Positions 24,721 to 32,771 of a stretch of DNA of 33,538 nt are shown here, piece after piece. Origin of the DNA: Chloroflexota bacterium. Its GTDB lineage: Bacteria > Chloroflexota > Anaerolineae > Aggregatilineales > J027. The stretch spans positions 1 through 33,538 of the forward strand of contig JABFGB010000039.1 of the NCBI GenBank assembly GCA_013112715.1. Direction: 5' to 3'. The notes beneath the pieces were generated by a model, which ran no database searches, was not told where the DNA came from, and was given only the letters and a program-made list of their open reading frames with translations. The position numbers and the translations under genes were made by a program. Within the stretch, counting starts at the first letter, position 1; each line of letters opens with the position of its first letter.

Positions 24721-26001
24721 TTAGGCTTCAGGGGTCGGTTCAAACCAGCCCGTGGTGCGATTGACCGGTTTGAGATAGGTTTGGGCAACCCGCTGAACAT
24801 CTGCCGCTGTGACCGCCGAGAGATTATCTACAAAAGTATCAAAATAATGCCAATCTCCCAGCATTTCTTGCCAACCAAGCCAATAAGCCTGGCTGCTGAC
24901 CCGCTCGATGGTGTAGGCAAATTGGGCCTTGACCTGTTTGCGCACTTTGGCCAATTCCTCTTCGGTCACCGGCTCCTGGCAAATACGGTCAATCTCGCTG
25001 TTAAGGGCGGCTTCAAATTCAGCCAGGGTGCGACCGTGACGGACGGTGCCGCTAAAATGAATCGCGCCGGGGTCAATACTGGGACGATAGCTGGCATTAG
25101 CCTGGGCAGCAATTTCGGTTTCTACCAGGGCGCGATACAGGCGGGCACTGCGGTGGGTTGGCGTGCCGCCGAGGCTGGCTCCGGACACGATGGACTCGAG
25201 CATAATCAAGGGAAAAGAGTCAGGATGGTTGCCGGCGCAGGTGTGGTAAACGGCATGAAAGTAAGCTGTTGTGCCGGGTTGTCGCATCAGCACCCGCCGC
25301 TCGCTCTGCTGGGGTGGTTCTTTGGCCAGTACGGGCGGTGGGGGTGGTCCGGCTGGGATTGAGCCAAATAACTCGTCAATCCGGGCCTGAACTTGGGCCA
25401 CACTAATATCGCCGACGATAATTAGAACTGCGTTGTGCGGGCCGTAATAAGTTTGGTAATGCTGGTAAAGGTCATCACGGGTAATATTGTGCAGATCTTC
25501 TTTCCAGCCGATAACCATATGTCCGTAGGGATGTACCCGGTATGCCGCCGCCGAAACTTCTTCATACAAAGCCCACTCCGGGTTATTCTCGCTGCCTTCA
25601 CGCTCGGAGATAATCACGGTTCGCTCGCTGGTCACTTCGTCTGGGTCAATCACCGAGTTAGCCATGCGGTCACTCTCGATACGCAGGCCCAGGTCCAGCC
25701 GGTCGGCGGGCAGGGTTTCAAAGTAAGCAGTATAATCCTGGCCGGTAAAGCCGTTTAAAACGCCGCCATTGCGGTTGACTTCGAGCATAATGCTGCCCTT
25801 GGGAAAAGTCGGCGTGCCCTTAAACATCATATGTTCAACCCAATGGGAGATGCCCGTTTTGCCGGGATGCTCATTCCGCCCACCGACTCGATACCAAATC
25901 CAATTGCTCACCACCGGCGCCGTATGCACCGGTTTGAGGATAACCTGCAGGCCATTGGGCAGAGTATAACTTACGATTTCAGAATTATTGGATTCGGGCA
26001 A
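24721..26001 (-). CDS. M16 family zinc metallopeptidase, catalytic subunit
   Basis: 426 residues. The inverted zinc motif HWVEH (in GISHWVEHMMFKGTPTFPKGS) is intact, and the downstream glutamate region (ITRDDLYQHYQTYYGPHNA) is present. Such enzymes degrade peptides or process precursors, usually as dimers of two-lobed chains. The start is TTG at 26001, backed by a full AAGGAGGT ribosome binding site ending about four bases upstream. No signal sequence. It is followed by the zinc-site-less paralogue, with which it probably forms one enzyme. Confidence 0.94.
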   Translation of the reverse strand: MPESNNSEIVSYTLPNGLQVILKPVHTAPVVSNWIWYRVGGRNEHPGKTGISHWVEHMMFKGTPTFPKGSIMLEVNRNGGVLNGFTGQDYTAYFETLPADRLDLGLRIESDRMANSVIDPDEVTSERTVIISEREGSENNPEWALYEEVSAAAYRVHPYGHMVIGWKEDLHNITRDDLYQHYQTYYGPHNAVLIIVGDISVAQVQARIDELFGSIPAGPPPPPVLAKEPPQQSERRVLMRQPGTTAYFHAVYHTCAGNHPDSFPLIMLESIVSGASLGGTPTHRSARLYRALVETEIAAQANASYRPSIDPGAIHFSGTVRHGRTLAEFEAALNSEIDRICQEPVTEEELAKVRKQVKAQFAYTIERVSSQAYWLGWQEMLGDWHYFDTFVDNLSAVTAADVQRVAQTYLKPVNRTTGWFEPTPEA

Positions 26002-26005
26002 AGTT

Positions 26006-26013
26006 ACCTCCTT
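26006..26013 (-). promoter_or_regulatory. Ribosome binding site that fixes a TTG start
   Basis: AAGGAGGT on the minus strand, with GGAGG five bases from TTG 26001. The match to the 16S tail is strong and no ATG or GTG is equally placed, so the M16 peptidase should begin at TTG. Confidence 0.75.
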
Positions 26014-26083
26014 TTAAATGATGATAGCAGGACCAGGAAGTCTGGCACATTTCGTTATAAATTACCGCAAGATGCAGTCCGTT

Positions 26084-27307
26084 TTACATTTCATATTTCA
26101 CAGCTTCGGCTAAAGCTAGAATGAGCGCCGCATAGGCAACCACGGCCTCGTTCATTTGCGTCAGGTTGATCCGCTCCTGGTTGGTATGGGCCAGGCGTTC
26201 GTCGCCGGGACCAAAACCGATGGTTGGAATGCCGGCGGCCATAAGGTGGCCGCCATCGGTGGCAAAGCGCCAGATGTCAATTCCCTCGTCTCGGCCCAGG
26301 GCTTCAGATAACGCAGTTCGAGCTGCGCCAAGCAAGAGATGATCTTCCGGCAAAAGAAAAGAGGGAAAGATGGATGGAAAAGTCTCCGCCATCCCGGTAT
26401 AAGTAATGAGTTCGTGGGTAGCCACCTCAACCATGGCCTGAATGTCATGCAGCCTCGAAGCAGCAAGACAATGATCCAGCAAGTTCTGCACTTTAGCCAC
26501 AATTTCAGGGGGCGGCTCGCCGGGCACGTTGCGCCAATCCAGGGTGAGGTAAACTTCACCAGGAGTTACATTAGGGCTGATTTGATCGGTGGCATAGAGG
26601 GTCGGGGCAACGGTCGAAGCGCCCAGGACTGGATCCATCGCCATGGTTAGTGTGGGCAATTGGGCCAAAAAAGCTGCTACGCCGTAGTGAGGATTAGCCG
26701 CCAGATGAGGGACACTGGCATGAGCAGAGCGGCCCTTAAACCTTGCCGTTAACTGCACCCGTCCCCGGTGGCCCCGCCGTAAGATATTGCGGCTTGGCTC
26801 ACCACAGATAGCTGCCTGGGCTTTGAGTTGAGAAGCCAGATAGTGCGTTCCTAGCCCGCCGATTTCTTCCATGACTGCAACTGTCATCAAAATGTCGCCG
26901 GGTGGGGTCAGGCCAACCCGCTTGAGCAGGCTGGCAGCATAGACCATGCAGGCCAGCGGGCCTTTCATGTCCACCGACGCCCGGCCCCACAATTCACCCT
27001 CGACAATTTCGCCGCTGAACGGAGGATAGGGCCAACCCTCGTGCGGGCCGGGGTCAACATGATCCATATGACCGTTCAACAGCACCACCGGTCCATTGCC
27101 GCCGCTAATCTTGCCGACAATATTGCCGGCCTGGTCCGTCCAAACCTGGTCGTAGCCCAGATTGTTCATTTCATGGGTAATGGCTGGCATAACCTCATGT
27201 TCCTGGCCGGGCAGGCTGGGAATGCGGACAAGTTGTTGGGTAAAATCTACCAAGGCTGCCTGTTGCTCTTGGGCAGCCAGGCGAATATTTTCTAGAAGTG
27301 GCTCCAT
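26084..27307 (-). CDS. M20 family metallopeptidase/deacylase (YgeY/ArgE/DapE-like)
   Basis: 407 residues from the ATG at 27307, which has AAGAG eight bases upstream; a TTG two codons earlier (27313) is also possible. The M20 metal ligands can be followed: NGHMDHV (His, Asp), WGRASVDMKGP (bridging Asp), VMEEIGG (catalytic Glu and ligand), CGEPS, and the terminal LAHTNQERI histidine. A lid/dimerisation domain lies between (GRSAHASVPHLAANPHYG). The overall pattern is closest to YgeY-like hydrolases, but ArgE/DapE-type deacylases or peptidases cannot be excluded. It heads the run of peptidase genes. Confidence 0.9.
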   Translation of the reverse strand: MEPLLENIRLAAQEQQAALVDFTQQLVRIPSLPGQEHEVMPAITHEMNNLGYDQVWTDQAGNIVGKISGGNGPVVLLNGHMDHVDPGPHEGWPYPPFSGEIVEGELWGRASVDMKGPLACMVYAASLLKRVGLTPPGDILMTVAVMEEIGGLGTHYLASQLKAQAAICGEPSRNILRRGHRGRVQLTARFKGRSAHASVPHLAANPHYGVAAFLAQLPTLTMAMDPVLGASTVAPTLYATDQISPNVTPGEVYLTLDWRNVPGEPPPEIVAKVQNLLDHCLAASRLHDIQAMVEVATHELITYTGMAETFPSIFPSFLLPEDHLLLGAARTALSEALGRDEGIDIWRFATDGGHLMAAGIPTIGFGPGDERLAHTNQERINLTQMNEAVVAYAALILALAEAVKYEM

Positions 27308-27342
27308 GTTCAAATCTCTTGGTTAAAAAGGCTGTTTGATTA

Positions 27343-27380
27343 GATAAAAAAGCAGTGTAACCTGCTGGGTAACACTGCTT
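27343..27380 (-). terminator. Rho-independent terminator after the second response regulator
   Basis: On the minus strand AAGCAGTGTTACC and GGTTACACTGCTT (27368-27380 and 27350-27362) form a 13-bp stem with one mismatch and a 5-base loop, followed by TTTTATC. It ends the V4R/response regulator transcript about 24 bases after the stop. Confidence 0.88.
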
Positions 27381-27403
27381 CTGGAAAGGGCGAGGAGATT
27401 AGG

Positions 27404-28276
27404 TCAGACTTTAACTGGAAGATTTAAAGCCTGCTTTAAGTTTTCCAGAGTAGGGAATGGTCCCTCTTTGGTTGTTAGGGTGATAAGGGAGACCTTCATA
27501 AAAGGCACTTTTTCTTTAGGGCTATCCTCTCCGCTGCGTCGGACGTAACCCGCTTCACGATCATGGATGGGATAGAAGTAATTCATCGCTTGGTTGAGAC
27601 GATCTTCGATGTGGCGGCCAAGCGGAACTACCTTGCTGGGAACGGTAATGATGGTGAATTGGTTTTCGCTGGGGTGGCCCACAAAATCATCCATACTCCC
27701 CAACTCGTCAACGGCGCTGGTAAGGGTCAGGGCGATGGCTCTGAGGACATCATCACGGGCGACAAAGCCGTAAATCTCATTAAACTTGTCCAACCCGTGG
27801 ATGTAAACCCCCAAAACCGCCCACTCAGGCCGTTCCAGCATCACGCCCAGGCGATCATCGGTCAGTTTTTCACCCGGCAGCCCGGTAACCGGGTTATTCT
27901 GGCTGCCCGCTCGCCGCAGGGCATTGCGCACTCGCAGGCGCAGTTCTTGCACATCAAAAGGCTTGGTAATGTAGTCAATTGCGCCCAGTTTGAGACCGGC
28001 AATACGGTCATCACGGCCGCGACGCTCGGTTACAAAAATAACCGGCAGACGGCTGGTTCGGACATCATCTTGAAGCTGTTGCCCCACTTCAAAACCATCA
28101 AAGTCAGGCAGGCGCACATCGAGCAGGATCAAATGGGGAGGATCAGATTGACACTTCTCCAGGCCGGCGCGGCCGGTTACCGCAGTTACAACGCGATAGC
28201 CTTGCGCTTCAAAGTAGACTCGAAGCATCTCTGAAGTGTCCAGGTCATCCTCAATAATCAACAGGGTATGTTTCAT
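27404..28276 (-). CDS. Response regulator with degenerate GGDEF domain (second paralogue)
   Basis: 290 residues. The receiver domain has E9-D11, phospho-acceptor D53 (LILLDVRLPDFDG) and TKPF. A GGDEF-like domain follows from about 125 (NNPVTGLPGEKL, VYIHGLDKFNEIYG), but the signature reads HPSENQF, so it cannot be a normal diguanylate cyclase. Its layout and opening (EDDLDTSEMLRVYFEAQGY) match the regulator at 14558-15469. It lies 55 bases after the second V4R gene on the same strand and ends at a strong terminator, so the two genes form a small operon. Confidence 0.9.
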   Translation of the reverse strand: MKHTLLIIEDDLDTSEMLRVYFEAQGYRVVTAVTGRAGLEKCQSDPPHLILLDVRLPDFDGFEVGQQLQDDVRTSRLPVIFVTERRGRDDRIAGLKLGAIDYITKPFDVQELRLRVRNALRRAGSQNNPVTGLPGEKLTDDRLGVMLERPEWAVLGVYIHGLDKFNEIYGFVARDDVLRAIALTLTSAVDELGSMDDFVGHPSENQFTIITVPSKVVPLGRHIEDRLNQAMNYFYPIHDREAGYVRRSGEDSPKEKVPFMKVSLITLTTKEGPFPTLENLKQALNLPVKV

Positions 28277-28331
28277 GGTTGAGCCGTCCCTATGGGGCGA
28301 TCAAATGCAAATTCCAGTGCCCGATGCTCAA

Positions 28332-28961
28332 CTAGTTGAGGGGTTCTTTATAAACGTGGAAGACGCAGAATTCATCGCCGACAGCGTGGCATTGGATTTC
28401 TTCGACCTTGAAATCTTTACCACCGCTAACCCAACGGAGACCTTCTTGCAGGATACCAACAGCGCCATAGCAAATAGGTTTCTCACTGGTTCTGCCCCAA
28501 CAGACCGGGCATTTACGAATGGTATAAACAAAATACTCGTCGGCTTCCTCAACGTCGCTGTGTTGATCGCTAAATTTGGAAAAGGTTTCGGCCATCGCTT
28601 TGAGACCAACTTTAACCTTAGTTCCGAGGGGGATAACCTTAAAGGCGAGTTCGCTGGCGCCAATAACCGAACCAAATTCACTTAAACCTTGAGCAAAAGA
28701 GGCTCTACCGGCCCGTAAGGCTAATCCCCGGCCACCGCGTGGACCATACATTTCCTCGATGGCTGAGCCAATCGCGCCAAAATCAGCAAAGTCAAATTCG
28801 CGAGACAAATTGTTGGGAGGGTAATTGCCAATCAACTCCGGCGTTTTGGCTAAATTCAAAACGGCTTTGATGCCGTTAGTGCCCATAACTTCTTCCATAG
28901 CCATCAAATAGATGCGTCCTATTTTATTCGGATAATAGAGCCCACTTTTTTCTCTGGCCAC
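28332..28961 (-). CDS. V4R-domain protein (second paralogue)
   Basis: 209 residues. It is paralogous to the protein at 5368-5988: EEVMGTNGIKAVLN, GNYPPNN, EEMYGPRGGRGLALRAGRASF in the N-terminal half. The C-terminal V4R domain has cysteines in KCPVCWG, KPICYGAVGIL, IQCHAVG and EFCVF. It probably binds a small hydrophobic molecule or a metal. The start is GTG at 28961 with GGAGG eight bases upstream. Its promoter carries a palindrome over the -35 and a long leader, so expression is likely repressed under some condition. The partner gene downstream is a degenerate-GGDEF response regulator, repeating part of the gene content of the 5368-20566 cluster. Confidence 0.85.
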   Translation of the reverse strand: MAREKSGLYYPNKIGRIYLMAMEEVMGTNGIKAVLNLAKTPELIGNYPPNNLSREFDFADFGAIGSAIEEMYGPRGGRGLALRAGRASFAQGLSEFGSVIGASELAFKVIPLGTKVKVGLKAMAETFSKFSDQHSDVEEADEYFVYTIRKCPVCWGRTSEKPICYGAVGILQEGLRWVSGGKDFKVEEIQCHAVGDEFCVFHVYKEPLN

Positions 28962-28997
28962 CGTATTTACCTCCGGGAGTTAGTCTTGTTGAGGAGA

Positions 28998-29069
28998 ATG
29001 AAACCTTGCCTTAGGATTTCATCCGAAGATAACAAGCTCAAATTAAAAGAGTCCTGAACCGAACTCTTT
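28998..29069 (-). promoter_or_regulatory. Structured leader of the second V4R gene
   Basis: The predicted transcript has a leader of about 150 bases with two hairpins: AAAGAGT-N10-ACTCTTT (29046-29069), followed by T-rich sequence and so terminator-like, and ATGAAATCCT / AGGTTTCAT (28998-29022), which has one bulge. An attenuation-type control is possible. It matches no riboswitch class I know. Confidence 0.35.
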
Positions 29070-29121
29070 ATGCTCCTAACTTTCAACTCGATCATGTCCA
29101 AGCTTATGCAAAGCACAACTA

Positions 29122-29161
29122 AGTATACCCTAAGCTACCGTAAAATGTCAACTGACATTTT
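29122..29161 (-). promoter_or_regulatory. Promoter and palindromic operator of the second V4R operon
   Basis: On the minus strand: -35 TTGACA (29146-29151, perfect), 18-bp spacer, -10 TATACT (29122-29127). The 20-bp palindrome AAAATGTCA-AC-TGACATTTT (29142-29161, perfect 9-bp arms) covers the -35, the expected place for a repressor site. Confidence 0.75.
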
Positions 29162-29189
29162 GTTTCTTAAACTTTCAGCAGCCGATTTC

Positions 29190-29226
29190 CAATCTCGTTC
29201 CCAAACTCAGTTTGGGAACGAGATTG
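29190..29226. repeat. 37-bp perfect palindrome (repeat family shared with 32437-32479)
   Basis: 18-bp arms around one base (CAATCTCGTT... / ...AACGAGATTG). It lies 20 bases after the ftsH stop and may stabilise or end that transcript, but no T-run follows on the minus strand. Its right half, CAGTTTGGGAACGAGATTG, matches 17 of 19 bases in the element at 32437-32479. Confidence 0.8.
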
Positions 29227-29245
29227 AAGTTATTTAACCACAATC

Positions 29246-31045
29246 CTAAGCAAACATCGCTTCAAAAGTTTGCGAGTCCAGGGTCTCTTCTTTAAGTAAT
29301 CGCTGCGCAATTTCTTCTAATTTAGCTTTGTTTTCTTGAATGAGCTGCGTGGCGCGATTATAGGCGGTCTCGACAATCCGGCGGACCTCATGGTCAATTT
29401 GGCGGGCAATTTCTTCGCTATAATTGCGCTGTTCGCCAATCTCTTTGCCCAAAAAGACCAATTCATCTTTTTCGCCAAAAATTAGCGGACCCAGTTTCTG
29501 GCTCATGCCGTATTGAGTAACCATTGCTCGGGCCATTTTGGTCGCCCGGTCCAAATCGTTGCTCGCCCCGGTTGTAATCTCGTCGAAGATAACCTCTTCA
29601 GCCACCCGGCCTCCCATCAACGCGGCCAGGTCTGCTTCAAACTTGCTTTGATTCTTGAGATACCGGTCGTCCACCGGCATGGAGAGGGTATAGCCACCGG
29701 CCATCCCTCGGGCAATAATACTAACTTTATGGACCGGGTCACATTCGGGAATCAGCTTCATAACCAGGGCATGGCCTGCTTCGTGATGAGCAATAATGTT
29801 GCGTTCTTTTTCGGGGATGATCCGGCTTTTGCGCTCCGGCCCGGCAATCACTTTTTCGATAGCTTCTTGAAATTCCAGCATGCTGATCTGCTTTTTGTTG
29901 CGCCGGGCCGCCAAAATCGCTGCCTCGTTGACCAGATTTTCCAGGTCAGCCCCCACAAAACCGGGCGTTTGCTTGGCCACGACTTGCAGCTCAACATTGC
30001 TGGCCAGAGGTTTGCCTTTGACATGAATACCTAAAATTTGCTCGCGACCCTTCCGGTCCGGGCGATCCAGTACCACCCGGCGGTCAAAGCGGCCGGGCCG
30101 TAACAAAGCGGGGTCAAGAATATCGGGACGGTTGGTAGCGGCCACAACAATGACATTGGTGTCGGTGTCGAAGCCGTCCATCTCCACCAAAATTTGGTTC
30201 AGGGTTTGCTCACGCTCGTCGTGACTGCCGCCTAAGCCCGCGCCGCGATGCCGGCCTACGGCGTCAATTTCGTCCATAAAAATGATGCAGGGACTGTTGC
30301 GTTTGGCCTGGTCAAACAGGTCGCGCACCCGGCTGGCCCCCACGCCGACAAACATCTCGACGAACTCGGAGCCGGAAATGCTGAAAAACGGTACACCGGC
30401 CTCCCCGGAGATGGCTTTGGCAGTCAGGGTTTTGCCGCAGCCGGGCGGCCCAACCATCAACACGCCTTTGGGAATGCGCGCGCCGAGAGAAATGAATTTC
30501 TCAGGTTCGCGCAAAAACTCGACAATTTCGGCCAGTTCCTGTTTGGCTTCGTCCACCCCGGCCACGTCATCGAAAGTCACGGTCGGTTTGTCGCCGGTAA
30601 ACATGCGCGCCCGGCTTTTGCCAAAGTTAAGGGCCTGGTTGCCTGCCCCCTGGGCCTGTCGCAGAATAAAGAAGAAGAAGCCGCCGATGAGGATGAGTGG
30701 CAGCAGGGTGCCCAGTATGGTCAACCAGCCATCCCAGGCGCTGCGGGGGGCAACGCTCACCTTGATCTTGGAAAGGTTTTCCTCGCTGACTCCCAAAATA
30801 CGCAGCGTTTCGACAATGCCAATTTCGGGCTCTTTGGTTGAACTTACTTCAGAGCCGTTCCTGAGCTTGATAACCAACTCATTTTGATCAACGATAACGG
30901 TATCAACCTGGCCTTTGTTGGCTAACTCGGCCACTTTTGAAAGCTCAACCGCGTCGCGAGTTTCAGCTCGTAACACAAAAACACCGTACAAAAAAGCCAG
31001 CACGACTAAAATTAAAACCGCGTATAAGGCGCGTGACCATTTCAT
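29246..31045 (-). CDS. ftsH: ATP-dependent zinc metalloprotease FtsH
   Basis: 599 residues, membrane-anchored. Two transmembrane segments frame a short extracytoplasmic domain (ALYAVLILVVLAFLYGVFVL near the N-terminus and LGTLLPLILIGGFFFFIL near 120). The AAA domain has Walker A GPPGCGKT near 199 (Cys where Thr is usual), Walker B IIFMDEIDAVG and the pore loop FVEMFVG. The M41 protease zinc motif HEAGH is near 419. It degrades misfolded membrane proteins and short-lived regulators. Length is slightly shorter than the E. coli protein, with a short C-terminal tail. A near-consensus promoter directly upstream makes it independent of the MerR-like gene. Confidence 0.97.
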   Translation of the reverse strand: MKWSRALYAVLILVVLAFLYGVFVLRAETRDAVELSKVAELANKGQVDTVIVDQNELVIKLRNGSEVSSTKEPEIGIVETLRILGVSEENLSKIKVSVAPRSAWDGWLTILGTLLPLILIGGFFFFILRQAQGAGNQALNFGKSRARMFTGDKPTVTFDDVAGVDEAKQELAEIVEFLREPEKFISLGARIPKGVLMVGPPGCGKTLTAKAISGEAGVPFFSISGSEFVEMFVGVGASRVRDLFDQAKRNSPCIIFMDEIDAVGRHRGAGLGGSHDEREQTLNQILVEMDGFDTDTNVIVVAATNRPDILDPALLRPGRFDRRVVLDRPDRKGREQILGIHVKGKPLASNVELQVVAKQTPGFVGADLENLVNEAAILAARRNKKQISMLEFQEAIEKVIAGPERKSRIIPEKERNIIAHHEAGHALVMKLIPECDPVHKVSIIARGMAGGYTLSMPVDDRYLKNQSKFEADLAALMGGRVAEEVIFDEITTGASNDLDRATKMARAMVTQYGMSQKLGPLIFGEKDELVFLGKEIGEQRNYSEEIARQIDHEVRRIVETAYNRATQLIQENKAKLEEIAQRLLKEETLDSQTFEAMFA

Positions 31046-31087
31046 AATCTTTTGCTTACCTCAATTGTTGAATGCTCGACATCACAA

Positions 31088-31116
31088 ACTATACCACGCG
31101 CGATAGTCAGAGTCAA
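31088..31116 (-). promoter_or_regulatory. Promoter of ftsH
   Basis: On the minus strand: -35 TTGACT (31111-31116), 17-bp spacer, -10 TATAGT (31088-31093). The start is predicted near 31081, with a leader of about 36 bases. Confidence 0.78.
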
Positions 31117-31148
31117 GACATTAAAAAGTTGGATGGTTCGGCTTGGGT

Positions 31149-32012
31149 TTATTCCGGTGGAGCCGTTGGTTTGGGATGAACCGGCGGCTGAGAGGAGAAC
31201 GAAGATTGGCCGGGGCCGGCCGCCGGTGTAGGTGGCAGCCCAACCTGTTGAGCTTGTAGCCCTCCGCGCCGGCGGCGGGGTACGGTGAGGATTTGCGTTC
31301 CTCCCCCACCAAACAAGGCTCCCAAACATCCCGGCTTGGTGCTGACTGCTTTAATATCCGGCATTTGGATCGAACTGGCGGTGTTCACCGCTTGAGCTGC
31401 CAACTGCTGCACGGAGGCAATCTTAGAATCAAGCTCCTGGCGCAGAGCTTCCCGCCGCCACTCTTCTTCTTGACGGGTTTGGGCTGCACTCCGCTCAACT
31501 TCCAAAATCCGCTCCCGCAGCCGGTTGTTTTCTTCCTTTAAGTTAAAGTTGTCTTGAATGAGCACGCCCATCAACTCGCGGTTGGCTGCCTGGCTGTTGA
31601 GAATGCTCTTCTGGCCGTCGGAAAGCGCCATCAGGGTATTGGTCAAAAAAGCGATGGCTGGCGACTCCCCGTCGCTGGCCACCAGGGCTGTTTCTTCGTT
31701 CCGGTCAAAATGGTCCCTGGTTTCAGGAGTGGGTGATAACGGCAACGACGCCTCGTTTGATCCCAAAGGCTGCTGCGCCAGTTGCTGGCGGACTTGTTCG
31801 TAGGTCATGCCGTTGTTCATTAACTCTTTAACAAGCGTCAGGGTGGCAATATCCTGCTCAGAGTAGCGGCGATGGCTGCGCCCCTGGGCCGAGTCCGCGC
31901 CTTGGGAAAGGTAGTCGGCAAACTCGTCGGACCAACGCCGCAGCGTGGCCGGAGAAACGTCCAGCTCCCTGGCTACCGCTTGCGGCAATCTATAAGTAGA
32001 TGATTCATTCAT
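31149..32012 (-). CDS. MerR-like helix-turn-helix protein with coiled coil
   Basis: 287 residues. The N-terminal MerR-type winged helix (about 8-80) has LPQAVARELDVSPATLRRWSDEF and RRYSEQDIATLTLVKELMNNGMTYEQVRQQL. A helical region follows, then a charged coiled coil at about 150-205 (NLKEENNRLRERILEVERS). The tail is glycine/proline/glutamine-rich and probably disordered. There is no metal- or drug-binding pocket of classical MerR proteins, so its signal is unknown; the coiled coil suggests dimers or a structural, ParB- or RacA-like DNA-binding role (inference). It starts 23 bases after the DUF1232 stop, likely in one transcript. Confidence 0.78.
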   Translation of the reverse strand: MNESSTYRLPQAVARELDVSPATLRRWSDEFADYLSQGADSAQGRSHRRYSEQDIATLTLVKELMNNGMTYEQVRQQLAQQPLGSNEASLPLSPTPETRDHFDRNEETALVASDGESPAIAFLTNTLMALSDGQKSILNSQAANRELMGVLIQDNFNLKEENNRLRERILEVERSAAQTRQEEEWRREALRQELDSKIASVQQLAAQAVNTASSIQMPDIKAVSTKPGCLGALFGGGGTQILTVPRRRRGGLQAQQVGLPPTPAAGPGQSSFSSQPPVHPKPTAPPE

Positions 32013-32035
32013 TTGGCAAGGTACCCTTTACCTGG

Positions 32036-32395
32036 TCATTCTTCATCCATGACCCGGTAGCTGGCATCAACCGTTTCACGGTCATCCTCAGGGCCATATT
32101 CGAGCTGGTTTTGGTAATACTCCACGATGTTTTGGGGGCACAATTTTACAAACAGAGCCATCCCCAACAAAATAACTCCCAGGTCGTCTAATTGGCCAAA
32201 GCCCAGGGCCACATCAGGGATAAAATCAAGGGGTGAAATCAAATAGAGCAGCGAGAGCGGAACCACCGATTTCATCCACAGCGGCACCCGGCTATCCTGC
32301 ATGAGCAGCCAGACTAATCTGAACTGCCTAAACAATCCGGTTAAAAAACCCAGGTTCATCCCTGAGTCGGAACGGGCTGGTTTTTGTTCAGCCAT
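32036..32395 (-). CDS. DUF1232 (YkvA-like) small membrane protein
   Basis: 119 residues from the ATG at 32395, which lies six bases after AAGGAG; an ATG at 32401 directly abuts that site and is less likely. The family signature YLISPLDFIPDVALGFGQLDDLGVIL is clear, inside two hydrophobic stretches (about 38-55 and 70-88). The C-terminus is acidic. The function of the family is not known; members are small membrane proteins. It heads the pair with the MerR-like gene. Confidence 0.9.
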   Translation of the reverse strand: MAEQKPARSDSGMNLGFLTGLFRQFRLVWLLMQDSRVPLWMKSVVPLSLLYLISPLDFIPDVALGFGQLDDLGVILLGMALFVKLCPQNIVEYYQNQLEYGPEDDRETVDASYRVMDEE

Positions 32396-32401
32396 GGTCA
32401 T

Positions 32402-32407
32402 CTCCTT
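32402..32407 (-). promoter_or_regulatory. Ribosome binding site that decides the DUF1232 start
   Basis: AAGGAG on the minus strand directly abuts one ATG (32399-32401) and lies six bases before a second ATG (32393-32395). The second has workable spacing. Confidence 0.7.
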
Positions 32408-32436
32408 CTGAATAAAGACGCTAAAGCTATTCTGCG

Positions 32437-32479
32437 CACTCTCGTTGCCGCGCTTCGCGTCAGTTTGGTAACGAGAGTG
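32437..32479. repeat. Imperfect palindromic repeat, second copy of the family at 29190
   Basis: CACTCTCGTTGCC (32437-32449) pairs with GGTAACGAGAGTG (32467-32479), one wobble. The loop contains a small hairpin CGCG-CTT-CGCG. The right half CAGTTTGGTAACGAGAGTG is close to the perfect palindrome at 29190-29226. Confidence 0.7.
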
Positions 32480-32736
32480 GGCGCAAATCTTGCTGCCTAC
32501 TCCCTAGTTCTGAATACTAACCGCAATTATCAAAATTATAGACGCGACTCCTGATTCCTGCAATTGATTTCGCTCACAAATTGAGCGAATTTTAGAGTCC
32601 TTTAACTACGCTTTCCCTGCCCTGGCACTGTTCCGCTCAAAAAATCAATGCGATGAGCGGCGTTACATGGGATCTCGAACTGCCTTCCTTTTGGCTGTGA
32701 GCGATTTTGCCACCACTTCTCATTCTAATAATACGC

Positions 32737-32765
32737 TTGTAGCGGCTGAACCTTGGGTTTATAAT
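32737..32765 (+). promoter_or_regulatory. Promoter of the helicase-associated gene, probably leaderless
   Basis: -10 TATAAT (32760-32765, perfect), 17-bp spacer, weak -35 TTGTAG (32737-32742). The expected start, about seven bases after the -10, falls on the GTG at 32772, and no ribosome binding site lies between. Confidence 0.55.
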
Positions 32766-32771
32766 AAACGT

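Larger units (their letters stand above)
32396..32771. other. 376-base divergent intergenic region
   Basis: It separates the DUF1232 gene from the helicase-associated gene. It contains a palindromic repeat (32437-32479), a hairpin TTCGCTCA-N5-TGAGCGAA followed by TTTT (32569-32593), and the promoter of the right-hand gene. No coding frame in it can be supported. Confidence 0.6.
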
